DNA of 41,895 bases. It comes from Kribbella catacumbae DSM 19601. GTDB lineage: Bacteria > Actinomycetota > Actinomycetes > Propionibacteriales > Kribbellaceae. A program made the translations under genes and the position numbers. Position 1 is the stretch's first letter. Each line of letters starts with the position of its first letter. The notes under the pieces were generated by a model, which was not told the DNA's origin, did not search any database, and saw only the letters and a list, made by a program, of their open reading frames with translations. The stretch covers positions 1 to 41,895 of the forward strand of contig NZ_AQUZ01000022.1 of NCBI RefSeq assembly GCF_000372465.1, given 5' to 3'. Below are positions 1 to 7,246 of this stretch, one piece after another.

Positions 1-174
1 ATCCGGTATTAGACCCCGTTTCCGAGGCTTATCCCGAAGTTGAGGGTAGGTTGCTCACGTGTTACTCACCCGTTCGCCGCTCGTGTACCCCCGAAGGGGC
101 CTTACCGCTCGACTTGCATGTGTTAAGCACGCCGCCAGCGTTCGTCCTGAGCCAGGATCAAACTCTCCGTTGAA
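1..174 (-). rRNA. rrs: 16S ribosomal RNA, 5' end (partial)
   Basis: Read on the minus strand, this is the first ~174 nt of a small-subunit rRNA. It contains the universal 5' block GAGAGTTTGATCCTGGCTCA, then GACGAACGCTGGCGGCGTGC and ACATGCAAGTCGAGCGG, and runs into variable region V1/V2. The rest of the gene lies beyond the left edge. The V1 loop (GGTAAGGCCCCTTCGGGGG) is typical of high-GC actinobacteria. The mature 5' end is placed near 174 by comparison with other 16S starts and is uncertain by a few bases. Confidence 0.97.
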
Positions 175-473
175 ATCCATATGTCAACCACACACAAAGG
201 CGTGGATAACAGACTACTTCGAGTGATCCTTTGATATCTCAGAAACAATCAAACTGACTTGAATCATAATTTCTCAAAGGAATCCGAACACGAACAACAG
301 ACAACCCAACACCCAAAATCCCGAAGGGACCAGGGCGGACAGGATCATCCAATGCCGTGAAACGGGTTAATGCTAAATTTCGGCATTGACTTTCGGCACG
401 CTGTTGAGTTCTCAAGAATCGGACGCACACCGCGCCTGATTCTTCCGAACCAAGCTCCGGGGCAACCCGCCGA
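175..473 (-). promoter_or_regulatory. rrn operon leader with antitermination element
   Basis: This gene-free, comparatively AT-rich stretch separates the rrn promoter from the 16S gene. At 395-415 (minus strand) it carries GAGAACTCAACAGCGTGCC, which matches the conserved leader element of actinobacterial rRNA operons (box A/B/C-type antitermination and processing signals). The sequence just before 16S should pair with the far side of the gene for RNase III processing, but that side is outside the window. Short open frames across this region look like chance. Confidence 0.8.
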
Positions 474-502
474 ACATTACTGTTTCGTGCTGAGCCAGTC
501 AA
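474..502 (-). promoter_or_regulatory. rrn promoter (-35 TTGACT, -10 TAATGT)
   Basis: On the minus strand, TTGACT (502-497) and TAATGT (479-474) are separated by exactly 17 bp. They lie about 60 bp upstream of the antitermination element and point into the 16S gene. This is a near-consensus housekeeping promoter. Further upstream P sites may exist between 510 and 690, but none is as clear. Confidence 0.8.
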
Positions 503-691
503 ATCGGCTCTTTCCGAACCAGCCTCCCCACAAAACGCAGTGACCGAAACCCGCACGAGGCGTGCTTCAGCTCCTGGGACCTTCAGGGAGTTCGGAGCAC
601 CCGGCCGCTTTCGCGTCCCGCACTCGCTCCGACAAAGAGAACAATACACGCTCCGGAGAGTGCTTCTGCACGGGGGTACCTACGACAGCGC

Positions 692-727
692 GGCGCCGGC
701 CGGAACCACCTGATCCCGGCCGGCGCC
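692..727 (-). terminator. GC-rich hairpin downstream of rpsN2
   Basis: Perfect 12-bp arms, GGCGCCGGCCGG (692-703) and CCGGCCGGCGCC (716-727), surround an 11-nt loop. The hairpin lies 10 bp beyond the rpsN2 stop and ahead of the rrn promoter on the same strand. There is no T-tract, so it would be an I-shaped actinobacterial terminator. It would insulate the rRNA operon from read-through. Confidence 0.55.
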
Positions 728-733
728 GTGCTC

Positions 734-759
734 GGATCACCAAGACGATTTGGTGATCC
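734..759 (-). repeat. Inverted repeat over the rpsN2 3' end
   Basis: Ten-bp arms GGATCACCAA (734-743) and TTGGTGATCC (750-759) with a 6-nt loop cover the last codons and stop of rpsN2. Together with the GC-rich hairpin next to it, it may form a tandem terminator or a 3'-end stabilising structure. No poly-T follows. Confidence 0.45.
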
Positions 760-1042
760 CCGGCAGTTCCCCACGGTGGGCCATCGTGCGGAACCGGACT
801 CGGGAGATGCCCGCCTTGCGGAGGAAGCCGCGGGGGCGGCCATCGGCCACGTCGCGGTTGCGGACCCGGATCGGGCTCGCGTCCCTGGGCAGCTTCTGCA
901 GCCGCAGTTGCGCGGCGCCGCGCTCCTCGACGCTCGACGCCGGGTCGGCGATGATCCGCTTCAGCTCGGCGCGGCGTTCGGCGTACAGGGCGACCGTTCG
1001 CTTGCGCTGTTCGTTCTTCGCGATCTTGCTCGTCTTCGCCAT
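737..1042 (-). CDS. rpsN: 30S ribosomal protein S14, zinc-independent form
   Basis: This 101-residue protein begins MAKTSKIAKNEQRK and ends in the conserved S14 tail with GRPRGFLRKAGISR. It is the long S14 form without the CxxC...CxxC zinc ribbon of the short 61-residue S14. It replaces the zinc-binding S14 at the 30S head when zinc is scarce. It lies 3 bp downstream of the cysteine-free L33 gene and shares that gene's promoter, which overlaps a Zur-like box. The pairing of C-minus S14 and L33 with an Mrf-type gene matches the zinc-responsive ribosome-remodelling loci of mycobacteria and streptomycetes. The start ATG is preceded by GAGCGG. Confidence in the family is very high; zinc control is inferred from the operator and neighbours. 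Confidence 0.97.
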   Translation of the reverse strand: MAKTSKIAKNEQRKRTVALYAERRAELKRIIADPASSVEERGAAQLRLQKLPRDASPIRVRNRDVADGRPRGFLRKAGISRVRFRTMAHRGELPGITKSSW

Positions 1043-1045
1043 GGT

Positions 1046-1213
1046 TTACCGCTCTTCGGAGAAGTCGACGTGCCGGCGGACCTTCGGGTCGTACTTGCGC
1101 ATCACCAGCCGGTCGGGATCGTTGCGGCGGTTCTTCCGGGTCACATAGGTGAACCCGGTCCCCGCGGTACTCCGCAGCTTGACGATCGGGCGGACATCGT
1201 TGCGCTTAGCCAT
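1046..1213 (-). CDS. rpmG: 50S ribosomal protein L33, zinc-independent form
   Basis: This 55-residue protein starts MAKRNDVRPIVKLRSTAGTG and contains the L33 signature TYVTRKNRRNDPDRL. It has no cysteines, so it is the zinc-free L33 paralogue. It is the first gene of the rpmG2-rpsN2 operon (3-bp gap). A plausible promoter on the minus strand, TTGAAA-N18-TACACT, overlaps the Zur-like palindrome at 1235-1256, which suggests direct repression when zinc is sufficient. The Shine-Dalgarno is weak. The gene is too short to stand out without its neighbours, but the match is unambiguous. Confidence 0.97.
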   Translation of the reverse strand: MAKRNDVRPIVKLRSTAGTGFTYVTRKNRRNDPDRLVMRKYDPKVRRHVDFSEER

Positions 1214-1220
1214 GCCGGGG

Positions 1221-1256
1221 AGTGTACTCTGTACTGGTTATCATTTTCAATAACCA
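1221..1256. promoter_or_regulatory. Zur-like operator and rpmG2 promoter between divergent genes
   Basis: A dyad of TGGTTAT (1235-1241) and ATAACCA (1250-1256) encloses CATTTTCA. On the minus strand the core reads TGAAAATGATAACCA, which matches 12 of 15 positions of the actinobacterial Zur consensus TGAAAATGATTTTCA. It overlaps a minus-strand -35 (TTGAAA, 1250-1245) whose -10 is TACACT (1226-1221), 18 bp away. It sits 12 bp from the start of mrf. One site can therefore control both divergent operons. The assignment to Zur rests on the box and on the zinc-free ribosomal protein genes. Confidence 0.75.
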
Positions 1257-1268
1257 TTGAGGGGTGCC

Positions 1269-2408
1269 ATGCCGAGCCACCTGCCGATCACCCTGCTGAC
1301 CGGCGTCGACGAGTCGTCCCGCGCCTCTGTCGCAGCCGAGTTGCTGGCAGCGCACGGCCGCGCCGTCCTGGTCGAGTACGACGTCGGCGCACTAGCAGGC
1401 GGGTCCGTACTGCGTATCGCCCGGACCGCCGGCGGCGTGATCGACCATGAGGTGATCCGGATGGGCCACCCGTGTGTGTCGTGTGCGATGCGCGGCACGC
1501 TCGTCCCGTTGCTGGTCAGCATCGCCGCGACCGAGAAGTACAACGCGGCGATCGTCTCGGTCCCCGGCGCAGGCGACACCCAGGCATTGGCCGAGGAGAT
1601 CGCCCGCGATGCCGGCGACGAGCTCCGAGTGGACGCCGTACTGGCTGTGCTCGACTCGGCCACTTTCGCCGAGGATGTGAGCGGTGAGGATCTGATCCAG
1701 GACCGCGGCATTCCGACCGCCGCCGAAGACGGCCGGGCGATCGCGGAGGTACTGATACGGCAGGTCGAGTACGCGAACGCCGTGATCCTCAGCAGCGCGG
1801 ATGCCGCTGAGGAATCCATCGCCACCACGCGCGCATTGGCCCTGGCACTGAATCCGCAGGCGCTGGTCCGGACTGCCGCGGCGGCGCGGGAGCTGTTCGG
1901 AGTACGGCTGCATGATCCGGATGCGGCTGAGGCGTGGATGGAGCCCGGCTCGATCAGTGCTCCGCTGCAGATCGACGAGCGGGCGCAGACCCTGGTCTGG
2001 CAGTCGGACCGGCCGTTCCATCCGGAGCGGCTGTACGACGTACTCGAGGAACTGGTCGTCGGATCGGTTCGCGGCAAGGGAACGGTCTGGCTCGCGTCGC
2101 AGCCACACGCGCGCCTGGGCTGGGACAGCTTCGGTGCCAACATCGCTCTCGGCGTTCTCGGTCCGTGGCTCGCCGATCTCCCGGTGGAGCGGTGGTCCGA
2201 GGTCGGCCAGACCCATCAGGCCCGGTCGGCCCTGGAGTGGCATCCCGAGCACGGCGACCGCGCGTCGTACCTGTCGATCACCGGTGTCGAGCTGGACGTC
2301 GGGGAATTAGCCAGGCTCCTCGATGGTTGTGTCCTTCGTGCGGGTGAGTCGGCCAAGAAGCTGACGGACCCGTTCGCCCCTTACCTGGAAGGAAGTACCG
2401 CAGCATGA
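1269..2408 (+). CDS. mrf: Mrf-type COG0523 (CobW-like) ribosome hibernation factor-recruiting protein
   Basis: This 379-residue protein belongs to the COG0523/CobW group. Near residues 67-73 it has HPCVSCAMR, equivalent to the HGCVSCTIR metal-site motif. A C-terminal block RPFHPERLYDVLEEL, then GTVWLASQP, HGDRASYL and DPFAPY, matches the mycobacterial Mrf proteins that recruit a hibernation factor to zinc-starved, C-minus ribosomes. The P-loop region (LLTGVDESSRAS) lacks a canonical GxxGxGK[ST], so GTPase activity is doubtful; mycobacterial Mrf appears similarly degenerate. ATG at 1269 is preferred over an in-frame TTG at 1257 because GAGGGG precedes it at the right spacing. It overlaps rpmE2 by 4 bp and is divergent from the zinc-free L33/S14 genes across a Zur-like box. 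The alternative label is generic CobW-family zinc chaperone. Confidence 0.88.
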   Translation: MPSHLPITLLTGVDESSRASVAAELLAAHGRAVLVEYDVGALAGGSVLRIARTAGGVIDHEVIRMGHPCVSCAMRGTLVPLLVSIAATEKYNAAIVSVPGAGDTQALAEEIARDAGDELRVDAVLAVLDSATFAEDVSGEDLIQDRGIPTAAEDGRAIAEVLIRQVEYANAVILSSADAAEESIATTRALALALNPQALVRTAAAARELFGVRLHDPDAAEAWMEPGSISAPLQIDERAQTLVWQSDRPFHPERLYDVLEELVVGSVRGKGTVWLASQPHARLGWDSFGANIALGVLGPWLADLPVERWSEVGQTHQARSALEWHPEHGDRASYLSITGVELDVGELARLLDGCVLRAGESAKKLTDPFAPYLEGSTAA

Positions 2409-2650
2409 AGAACGACATCCACCCCGACTACCGCCGGGTCGTCTTCCGGGACAAGTCCGGCGACTTCAGCTTCCTGACCGGCTCGACGCGCCAGAGCACC
2501 GAGACCATCGAGTGGCACGACGGGAACACCTACCCGGTCGTCGACGTCGAGATCTCGTCCGCCAGCCACCCGTTCTACACGGGCCAGCAGCGCGTGATGG
2601 ACACCCAGGGCCGCGTGGAGAAGTTCAAGAAGCGCTACGGCCAGTCCTGA
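2405..2650 (+). CDS. rpmE2: 50S ribosomal protein L31 type B (zinc-independent)
   Basis: This 81-residue protein begins MKNDIHPDYRRVVFRD and contains GNTYPVVDVEISSASHPFYTG, the type B L31 signature. It lacks the CxxC zinc motif of type A L31. Its ATG overlaps the mrf stop codon (ATGA), so translation is coupled to mrf. In other bacteria this paralogue is derepressed by Zur during zinc limitation and displaces zinc-bearing L31, releasing zinc. A strong terminator follows 17 bp after the stop, making mrf-rpmE2 a two-gene operon. Confidence 0.96.
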   Translation: MKNDIHPDYRRVVFRDKSGDFSFLTGSTRQSTETIEWHDGNTYPVVDVEISSASHPFYTGQQRVMDTQGRVEKFKKRYGQS

Positions 2651-2667
2651 CCCACTAAAACCTCCCC

Positions 2668-2704
2668 AAGCCCGCCGATCCCACCGGATCGGCGGGCTTT
2701 TTTC
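2668..2704 (+). terminator. Intrinsic terminator after rpmE2
   Basis: A stem of AAGCCCGCCGATCC with GGATCGGCGGGCTT, a 4-nt loop and a run of seven T residues follows the rpmE2 stop. It is a canonical Rho-independent terminator. Confidence 0.93.
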
Positions 2705-2721
2705 GTCCCCTTCAGCCGACC

Positions 2722-2774
2722 TTGAGCACCGGCCAGCCACCTACCCGCCAGTAGGCCGGCTGGCCGGTGCTCAA
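2722..2774. repeat. 17-bp perfect inverted repeat ahead of the lyase gene
   Basis: TTGAGCACCGGCCAGCC (2722-2738) and its exact complement (2758-2774) flank a 19-nt spacer, about 80 bp before the lyase start. No T-run follows on either strand. It could be a second read-through terminator, an attenuator-like leader hairpin, or two half-sites for a regulator. Confidence 0.7.
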
Positions 2775-2854
2775 AGTGGTGGTGTCTCGGGTTTCAGACG
2801 GGCGCGGGCGTTGCGGGGCTCCGCGGGAGAGTGGGCGGGGGCCACACTGGGCGG

Positions 2855-4276
2855 GTGGAGCCCGTGGAGATTGTCGGGGTGGGGTTGTCGCCCCTGGATG
2901 CGGTGGCGCTGGGTCAGCGGCGGACGGCCGTGCGGCTCGGGCACGACGCGCGCAAGCGGATGGCCGAGTCCGCCGAGGCGGTCGCCGAGATCGCGTTGCA
3001 TCGGCCGGTCTACGGGCGGACCACGGGCGTGGGCGCCAACCGGGACGTGCTCACCGCCGACCCCGAGCACGGCGCCCGGTTGCTGGCATCGCACTCGACG
3101 ACGGGGACGACCTCGTACCCGAAGGACGTCGTGCGGCTGGGGCTGCTGATCCGGGTCAACCAGCTGGCCTCCGGGGGTTCCGGACTCGCGCCCGAGGTGG
3201 CCGACGCGATCGTTGCCCTGCTCAACGATGACGAGCTGCCCGATCTGCATCGCGGTGGCGCGATCGGCACCGGCGACCTGGGTTCACTGGCCGAACTCGG
3301 CCTGGCCCTGGGCGATGTCATCGACGGCACCAGCGCCCTCCCCCTGCTGTCTAGCAACGCGATCACGCTGGCCGAGTGCTGCCTCGCCTTTGTCGAAGCC
3401 GCGACGCTGATCAACGTCGTACCGCTCGTCGGCGGGCTCTCCCACGTCGCCCTGCGCGGCAACGCCGAGGTGTACGACGAACGCGTCCACGCGGCCCGCC
3501 CGCAACCCGGCCAGGTCCGGGTGGCCCGGCGGATGCGCGGGCTCCTCGACGACCTGCCGACCCCGCCGGCTCGCGTGCAGGACCCGTTCGGTCTGCGCGC
3601 TTTCGCCCAGGTGCTCGGCCCGGCCGTCGACCATGTCGATGCCTTGGGCAACGCTCTGGCGATCGACATCAACGCCTCGGCGGAGAACCCGCTGGTGGCC
3701 CGCGACACCGTGCTGCACAACGGCAACTGGCACGCGATGCCGATCGCGCTCGCGCTGGACTCGCTCCGGCTCAGCCTGCACTCGGTCGCGACGCTGTCCA
3801 CCTCCCGGGTGGCGAACCTGGTCGATCCCGACTTCACCGGCCTGAGCCGCTTCCTGGCCAGCGGTTCGGAGGCGAGCTCGGGCGTGATGATGATCGAGTA
3901 CGTCGCCCACGACGCCCTCGCCTCCGTCCGCTCGACGGCCCAGCCGGCCACACTCGGCACTGCGACGCTCTCCCGGGGCGCCGAGCATCACGCGAGCTTC
4001 GCGCCACAGGCCGCAGTACTGACTGGGCAGTTGCTGGACGCATTGCGGGATGTCTTGGCCTGCGAACTCGTAACGGCCGTACGCGCTGTGCGATTGGCCC
4101 GGCTGGATCCGGAGAAGCTCGCGCCGGCCGCGATCGGGCCGTGGCTCGCCGATGCGCTGGGCGCGCTCCCCGACGTGCTGACCGACCGCTCACTGCGCGA
4201 CGACCTGGAGATCGCCCGAGGTCTCCTCACCCAGTGGGGCGACCGCCAAGTAGCCCACCCAGCCGAGGCGGATTAG
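2855..4276 (+). CDS. Aromatic amino acid ammonia-lyase family protein (HutH-like)
   Basis: This is a 473-residue member of the histidine/phenylalanine ammonia-lyase family, which eliminates ammonia from an amino acid using the MIO electrophile. Conserved elements are VYGRTTGVG (Tyr53), ASHSTTG (His80, as in histidine lyases), RVNQLASGGSG, QDPFGLRAF (Arg), NASAENPLV, LHNGNWHAMP and AEHHASF. The MIO tripeptide, normally Ala-Ser-Gly before Asp-Leu, reads Gly-Thr-Gly (residues 138-140), so cofactor formation may be altered or lost. GTG at 2855 gives a family-like N-terminus; GTG at 2831 is an alternative 8 residues longer. Neither has a convincing ribosome site. There are no hutU, hutI or hutG genes nearby, so the substrate is uncertain. 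The stop codon overlaps that of the convergent oxidoreductase (TTAG). The MIO substitution is seen; function is inferred. Confidence 0.82.
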   Translation: MEPVEIVGVGLSPLDAVALGQRRTAVRLGHDARKRMAESAEAVAEIALHRPVYGRTTGVGANRDVLTADPEHGARLLASHSTTGTTSYPKDVVRLGLLIRVNQLASGGSGLAPEVADAIVALLNDDELPDLHRGGAIGTGDLGSLAELGLALGDVIDGTSALPLLSSNAITLAECCLAFVEAATLINVVPLVGGLSHVALRGNAEVYDERVHAARPQPGQVRVARRMRGLLDDLPTPPARVQDPFGLRAFAQVLGPAVDHVDALGNALAIDINASAENPLVARDTVLHNGNWHAMPIALALDSLRLSLHSVATLSTSRVANLVDPDFTGLSRFLASGSEASSGVMMIEYVAHDALASVRSTAQPATLGTATLSRGAEHHASFAPQAAVLTGQLLDALRDVLACELVTAVRAVRLARLDPEKLAPAAIGPWLADALGALPDVLTDRSLRDDLEIARGLLTQWGDRQVAHPAEAD

Positions 4277-5253
4277 AGCTCCACGAGCATCTTGCCGACG
4301 TTCTCACCGCGGAGCATGGCGAGGAAGGTCTCGACCATCGAGTCGAAACCGGGCACGATCGTCTCGTCCGAGATCACCTCGCCGGATCGCAGGTAGGGCG
4401 TCAGGAAGTCGTAGAGCTCCGGTCGCGCGTCCAGGTGTTCGCGGACCAGGAAGCCTTCCAGCCTGAGCTCTTTGCCGACGATCTCAAACAAGTTGCTGGG
4501 GGCAACTGGCGCCTGATGGTTGTACGACGAGACGGCTCCACACCATGCGATCCGGCCGCGCGGACGCAGTACGTCGATCGCCGCGGCCAGGTGCTCACCG
4601 CCAACGTTGTCGAAGCAGACGTCGATGCCGTCGGGAGCAGCCTCGGCGAGCAGCTCGCCGATCGACCCCGACCGGTAGGAGAAGGCCGCGTCGAAGCTGG
4701 CTTCTTCGGTGAGGTACTTCGCCTTCTCGGTCGTGCCGGTACTCCCGATCACCCGGCCGGCGCCGAGCAACTTGGCGATCCGGCCGGCCGCGGTACCGAC
4801 TCCGCCGGCCGCGGCCGTGATGAAGATCGTCTCGCCGGGCTGGAGCGTCGCGATCCGGGTCAGGCCGACATACGCGCTCAGCCCGGTGCCGCCGAGGATG
4901 CCGAGGTGGGCGGACAGCGGTACGCCTGGGATCTCCTCGATCTTGCGGCTCTCTGCCGGCGTCACCAGAGCATGCGTGCGCCAGCTCTTGCGGTGGAAGA
5001 CGATGTCGCCGGGCGCGAGGTCCGGCGTACCGGACTCGATCACCCGGGCGATCGCGCGTCCCTCCAGGCCCGCGTTGAGCTCCCAGTCGTCATCCATGCA
5101 CTCGCGCATGTAGGGGTCGACGGACAGCAGCAGGTTCTCCACCAGCGCGGTACCCGGCTGAACCGACGGCGGCTCGATGTCGACGAAGGCGAACAGGTCA
5201 GCGGTGGGGACGCCGGACGGACGCCGTACGAGCTGGATCTCAGTCATGCCCAT
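4273..5253 (-). CDS. NADP-dependent oxidoreductase, zinc-free MDR (CurA/leukotriene B4 dehydrogenase type)
   Basis: This 326-residue medium-chain reductase lacks structural zinc cysteines. It shows LLSVDPYMRECM near the N-terminus, GGTGLSAYVGL, a Rossmann motif ITAAAGGVGTAAGRIAKLLGAGRVIGSTG and FDNVGGEHL, all typical of the alkenal/one double bond reductase (prostaglandin reductase, CurA) family. It likely reduces alpha,beta-unsaturated carbonyls with NADPH. It is divergent from an ArsR-type regulator only 51 bp away, suggesting local control. ATG at 5253 is used; ATG at 5247 is equally possible, and neither has a clear ribosome site. It converges on the lyase gene with overlapping stop codons. 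Confidence 0.9.
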   Translation of the reverse strand: MGMTEIQLVRRPSGVPTADLFAFVDIEPPSVQPGTALVENLLLSVDPYMRECMDDDWELNAGLEGRAIARVIESGTPDLAPGDIVFHRKSWRTHALVTPAESRKIEEIPGVPLSAHLGILGGTGLSAYVGLTRIATLQPGETIFITAAAGGVGTAAGRIAKLLGAGRVIGSTGTTEKAKYLTEEASFDAAFSYRSGSIGELLAEAAPDGIDVCFDNVGGEHLAAAIDVLRPRGRIAWCGAVSSYNHQAPVAPSNLFEIVGKELRLEGFLVREHLDARPELYDFLTPYLRSGEVISDETIVPGFDSMVETFLAMLRGENVGKMLVEL

Positions 5254-5289
5254 GATGAGAACCGGACGCCCTACGCCGGAGCCAGAGAG

Positions 5290-5304
5290 TTAGCCTGGAG
5301 CTAA
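5290..5304. promoter_or_regulatory. Short dyad abutting the ArsR-type gene start
   Basis: TTAGC-N5-GCTAA lies directly before the ATG at 5305 and 37 bp from the divergent oxidoreductase start. It includes the GGAG ribosome site. It may be the autoregulatory operator of the adjacent winged-helix regulator, though 5-bp arms are short. Confidence 0.35.
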
Positions 5305-6285
5305 ATGATCAGCTACCGGCTCGGCGTCGACGATCTCGCGGACATGCGCTTCGCCTGCTCGCCGTTGCTGGAGACCGCGACGAGTTTGTGGGCCCTGTAC
5401 GAGCCGTCGGCGCATGTTCTGCATCTGCCCTGGATCCGGCAGACCAAAGCGCTGCTCCAGGACTGGCCGGATCGTGAGCTGCTGATGTCGCTGGTCGCGC
5501 CGCAGGTCCAATGGCTGCCCGACTTCCTCACCCCACGACCGACCTCACCGCTACCGGACGTCGACGACGAACTCCGACGCGTCCGGTCGACGCCTCCTCG
5601 CCGGGCGGTCGCGGACGTCCGCAGCGCGTACTCCGGCCGCCCGCTGCCCGTCGAGTTGGAGCGGCTCTGCGCCCGGCCCCGCTTGTTGCGGGATCGGCTC
5701 GCGGATCTCCTCACGTCGTACTGGACTTCGGCGGTGGAGCCGCACTGGCCGCGTATGCGCGCAGTACTCGAGGCCGACATGGTCTATCGCGCCCGGCTGC
5801 TCGCGCGCGATGGTGCCGGCGCAGTACTGACCGGGCTCGACCCGAGTGCCCAATGGTCAGACGGAGTACTGCGGCTCCGCGTCTCGTCGTACGAGCTGGA
5901 CTACGACGCGGAGGTGCAGGGGCGCGGGTTCTGGCTGGTGCCGACGGTGTTCGCCAAGCACGCGATCAGCCCGGTAGGCGCGGACGAGCCGCCCACTGTC
6001 GCGTACCCCGCCCGCGGCATAGGCACGCTCTGGGAACAAAGGCCATCCGAGCCGGGCGCGCTGGACAGCCTGATCGGACCGGCGCGCGCTGCGCTGCTGA
6101 TCGCACTGGAGTGTCCTGCCTCCACGCTCGAACTGGCTCGTCGACGGCAGGTGACGCCGGGCGCGATCTCACAGCAACTGGCGACCTTGCTGACCAATGG
6201 CCTGGTCAGCAAGGCCCGCGCCGGCCGGGTCGTGCTCTACGCCCGCACCGAGCTAGCGGATCAGTTGATCGGCAAGCGGCCGTAG
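5305..6285 (+). CDS. ArsR-type winged-helix regulator with N-terminal DUF5937-like domain
   Basis: This 326-residue protein has a long N-terminal ligand-binding-like region (about 1-250; MISYRLGVDDLADMRFACSP is characteristic of DUF5937 regulators). The C-terminal winged helix (about 255-320) contains SLIGPARAALLIALE, STLELARRRQVTPGAISQQLATL and the wing LVSKARAGRVVLYARTELADQL. It lacks metal-binding cysteines, so it is not a metal sensor. GGAG precedes the ATG by 4 nt. It is divergent from the CurA-type reductase, which it probably regulates. Its 3' end overlaps the convergent toroid gene by 25 bp. Confidence 0.88.
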   Translation: MISYRLGVDDLADMRFACSPLLETATSLWALYEPSAHVLHLPWIRQTKALLQDWPDRELLMSLVAPQVQWLPDFLTPRPTSPLPDVDDELRRVRSTPPRRAVADVRSAYSGRPLPVELERLCARPRLLRDRLADLLTSYWTSAVEPHWPRMRAVLEADMVYRARLLARDGAGAVLTGLDPSAQWSDGVLRLRVSSYELDYDAEVQGRGFWLVPTVFAKHAISPVGADEPPTVAYPARGIGTLWEQRPSEPGALDSLIGPARAALLIALECPASTLELARRRQVTPGAISQQLATLLTNGLVSKARAGRVVLYARTELADQLIGKRP

Positions 6286-7112
6286 GCCTTGAGGGTGCGC
6301 AGCGCGTTGACTGTCAGGATTCCGCGGTATTCGAGGGTTGCGGCGGTGCCCGGGGGCTCCCAGGTGATCGCCCAGCCGCCGTCGTCCTGCTGATCGGCGA
6401 TCAGGCGGTCCAGGTGGCCGTTGATCTGGTCGTCGTCGAACAGTTGCCGCCAGAAGCTGTCCGGGGTCGAAGCGAAGTGCAGCGGCGTCACGCCGTACGA
6501 CGGGTCGGCGGCGTCAGCGCGGTAGTGGCTGAGCTTCGGCAGCCAGTCCCTCACCTTCGCCACGTCCGCTTGCTCAGTGTGCTCGAGGAACACCATCGAC
6601 TCGTGCATCGCGTGGGCATCCTCGGGAAAGCCCTCGGTCAGGGCCGTCTTGCACCAGGCTTCGGCCTGGTCGCGCCACGGGTGCTCGACGCCCAAGTCGT
6701 ACAGCCGCCCGACCAGACCGGCGGTCGGGTTGAGCCCCGGGACGTAGGTCCACTCGGCCACGTGCTCGGCTCGCGGGTAGCCCTCGATCACCGGCGAGGT
6801 CAGCGAGACGGCGCCCTCGGGTGTCGCGACCGACTGCAGCCAGTCGCAGGCCCGGCGTACCATCTCGTCGTCCCGGGCGCCGGCGGCGAGCAGGGTGTCG
6901 AACGCGGTCTCCACATCCAGCGCCACGCTGTCCGGGCACCGCTTGTCGGGCTCCAGCCCGTGGCCGAACCCACCATCGGCGTTCTGATAACCGCGCAACG
7001 CGTCCACCACTCCGGCCGGATCAGCGCCCTCGAACACGGTCGCGAACAAGCGGCGCTCCACCAGCCGCGCCTCGGTCCGGACGAATTCACGTGCAGCATC
7101 AAAAATCTCCAT
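6261..7112 (-). CDS. Alpha/alpha-toroid (prenyltransferase/squalene cyclase-like) protein of unknown function
   Basis: This 283-residue protein has repeated QW-like motifs: GYQNADGGFGHGLEPD (about 41-56) and QQDDGGWAITWEPPG near the C-terminus, with VALDVETAFDTLL and a regular pattern of paired helices. These features point to the terpenoid cyclase/prenyltransferase toroid fold. It lacks the DxDD and other acid motifs of active squalene-hopene cyclases and is less than half their length. No signal peptide is visible. It stands alone, convergent with the ArsR-type gene. Its substrate cannot be read from the sequence. Confidence 0.85.
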   Translation of the reverse strand: MEIFDAAREFVRTEARLVERRLFATVFEGADPAGVVDALRGYQNADGGFGHGLEPDKRCPDSVALDVETAFDTLLAAGARDDEMVRRACDWLQSVATPEGAVSLTSPVIEGYPRAEHVAEWTYVPGLNPTAGLVGRLYDLGVEHPWRDQAEAWCKTALTEGFPEDAHAMHESMVFLEHTEQADVAKVRDWLPKLSHYRADAADPSYGVTPLHFASTPDSFWRQLFDDDQINGHLDRLIADQQDDGGWAITWEPPGTAATLEYRGILTVNALRTLKAYGRLPIN

Positions 7113-7246
7113 ACGCCCACCATGCCCCGCTCCGGCCGGTCACGTCTTGAAGAAATCGGACATGCACCTGACTGCCGGCCACTTCGAGCCATGCCTGCGC
7201 GAGGGCGACATTCTCGACGAGCTGCTCAGCCGCTAGTACGCCGGCC

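Noticed and set aside
2855..4276. Confident naming of the lyase as hutH
   Set aside because: The MIO tripeptide is altered and the other histidine degradation genes are absent, so only the family is claimed.
3376..5304. 642-codon plus-strand frame across the lyase and oxidoreductase genes
   Set aside because: Overlaps two genes with clear family motifs; its own translation has none.
7162..7236. 24-codon plus-strand frame starting MHLTAGHFEP
   Set aside because: Reads like protein but is short, lacks a ribosome site and has no neighbour to support it.
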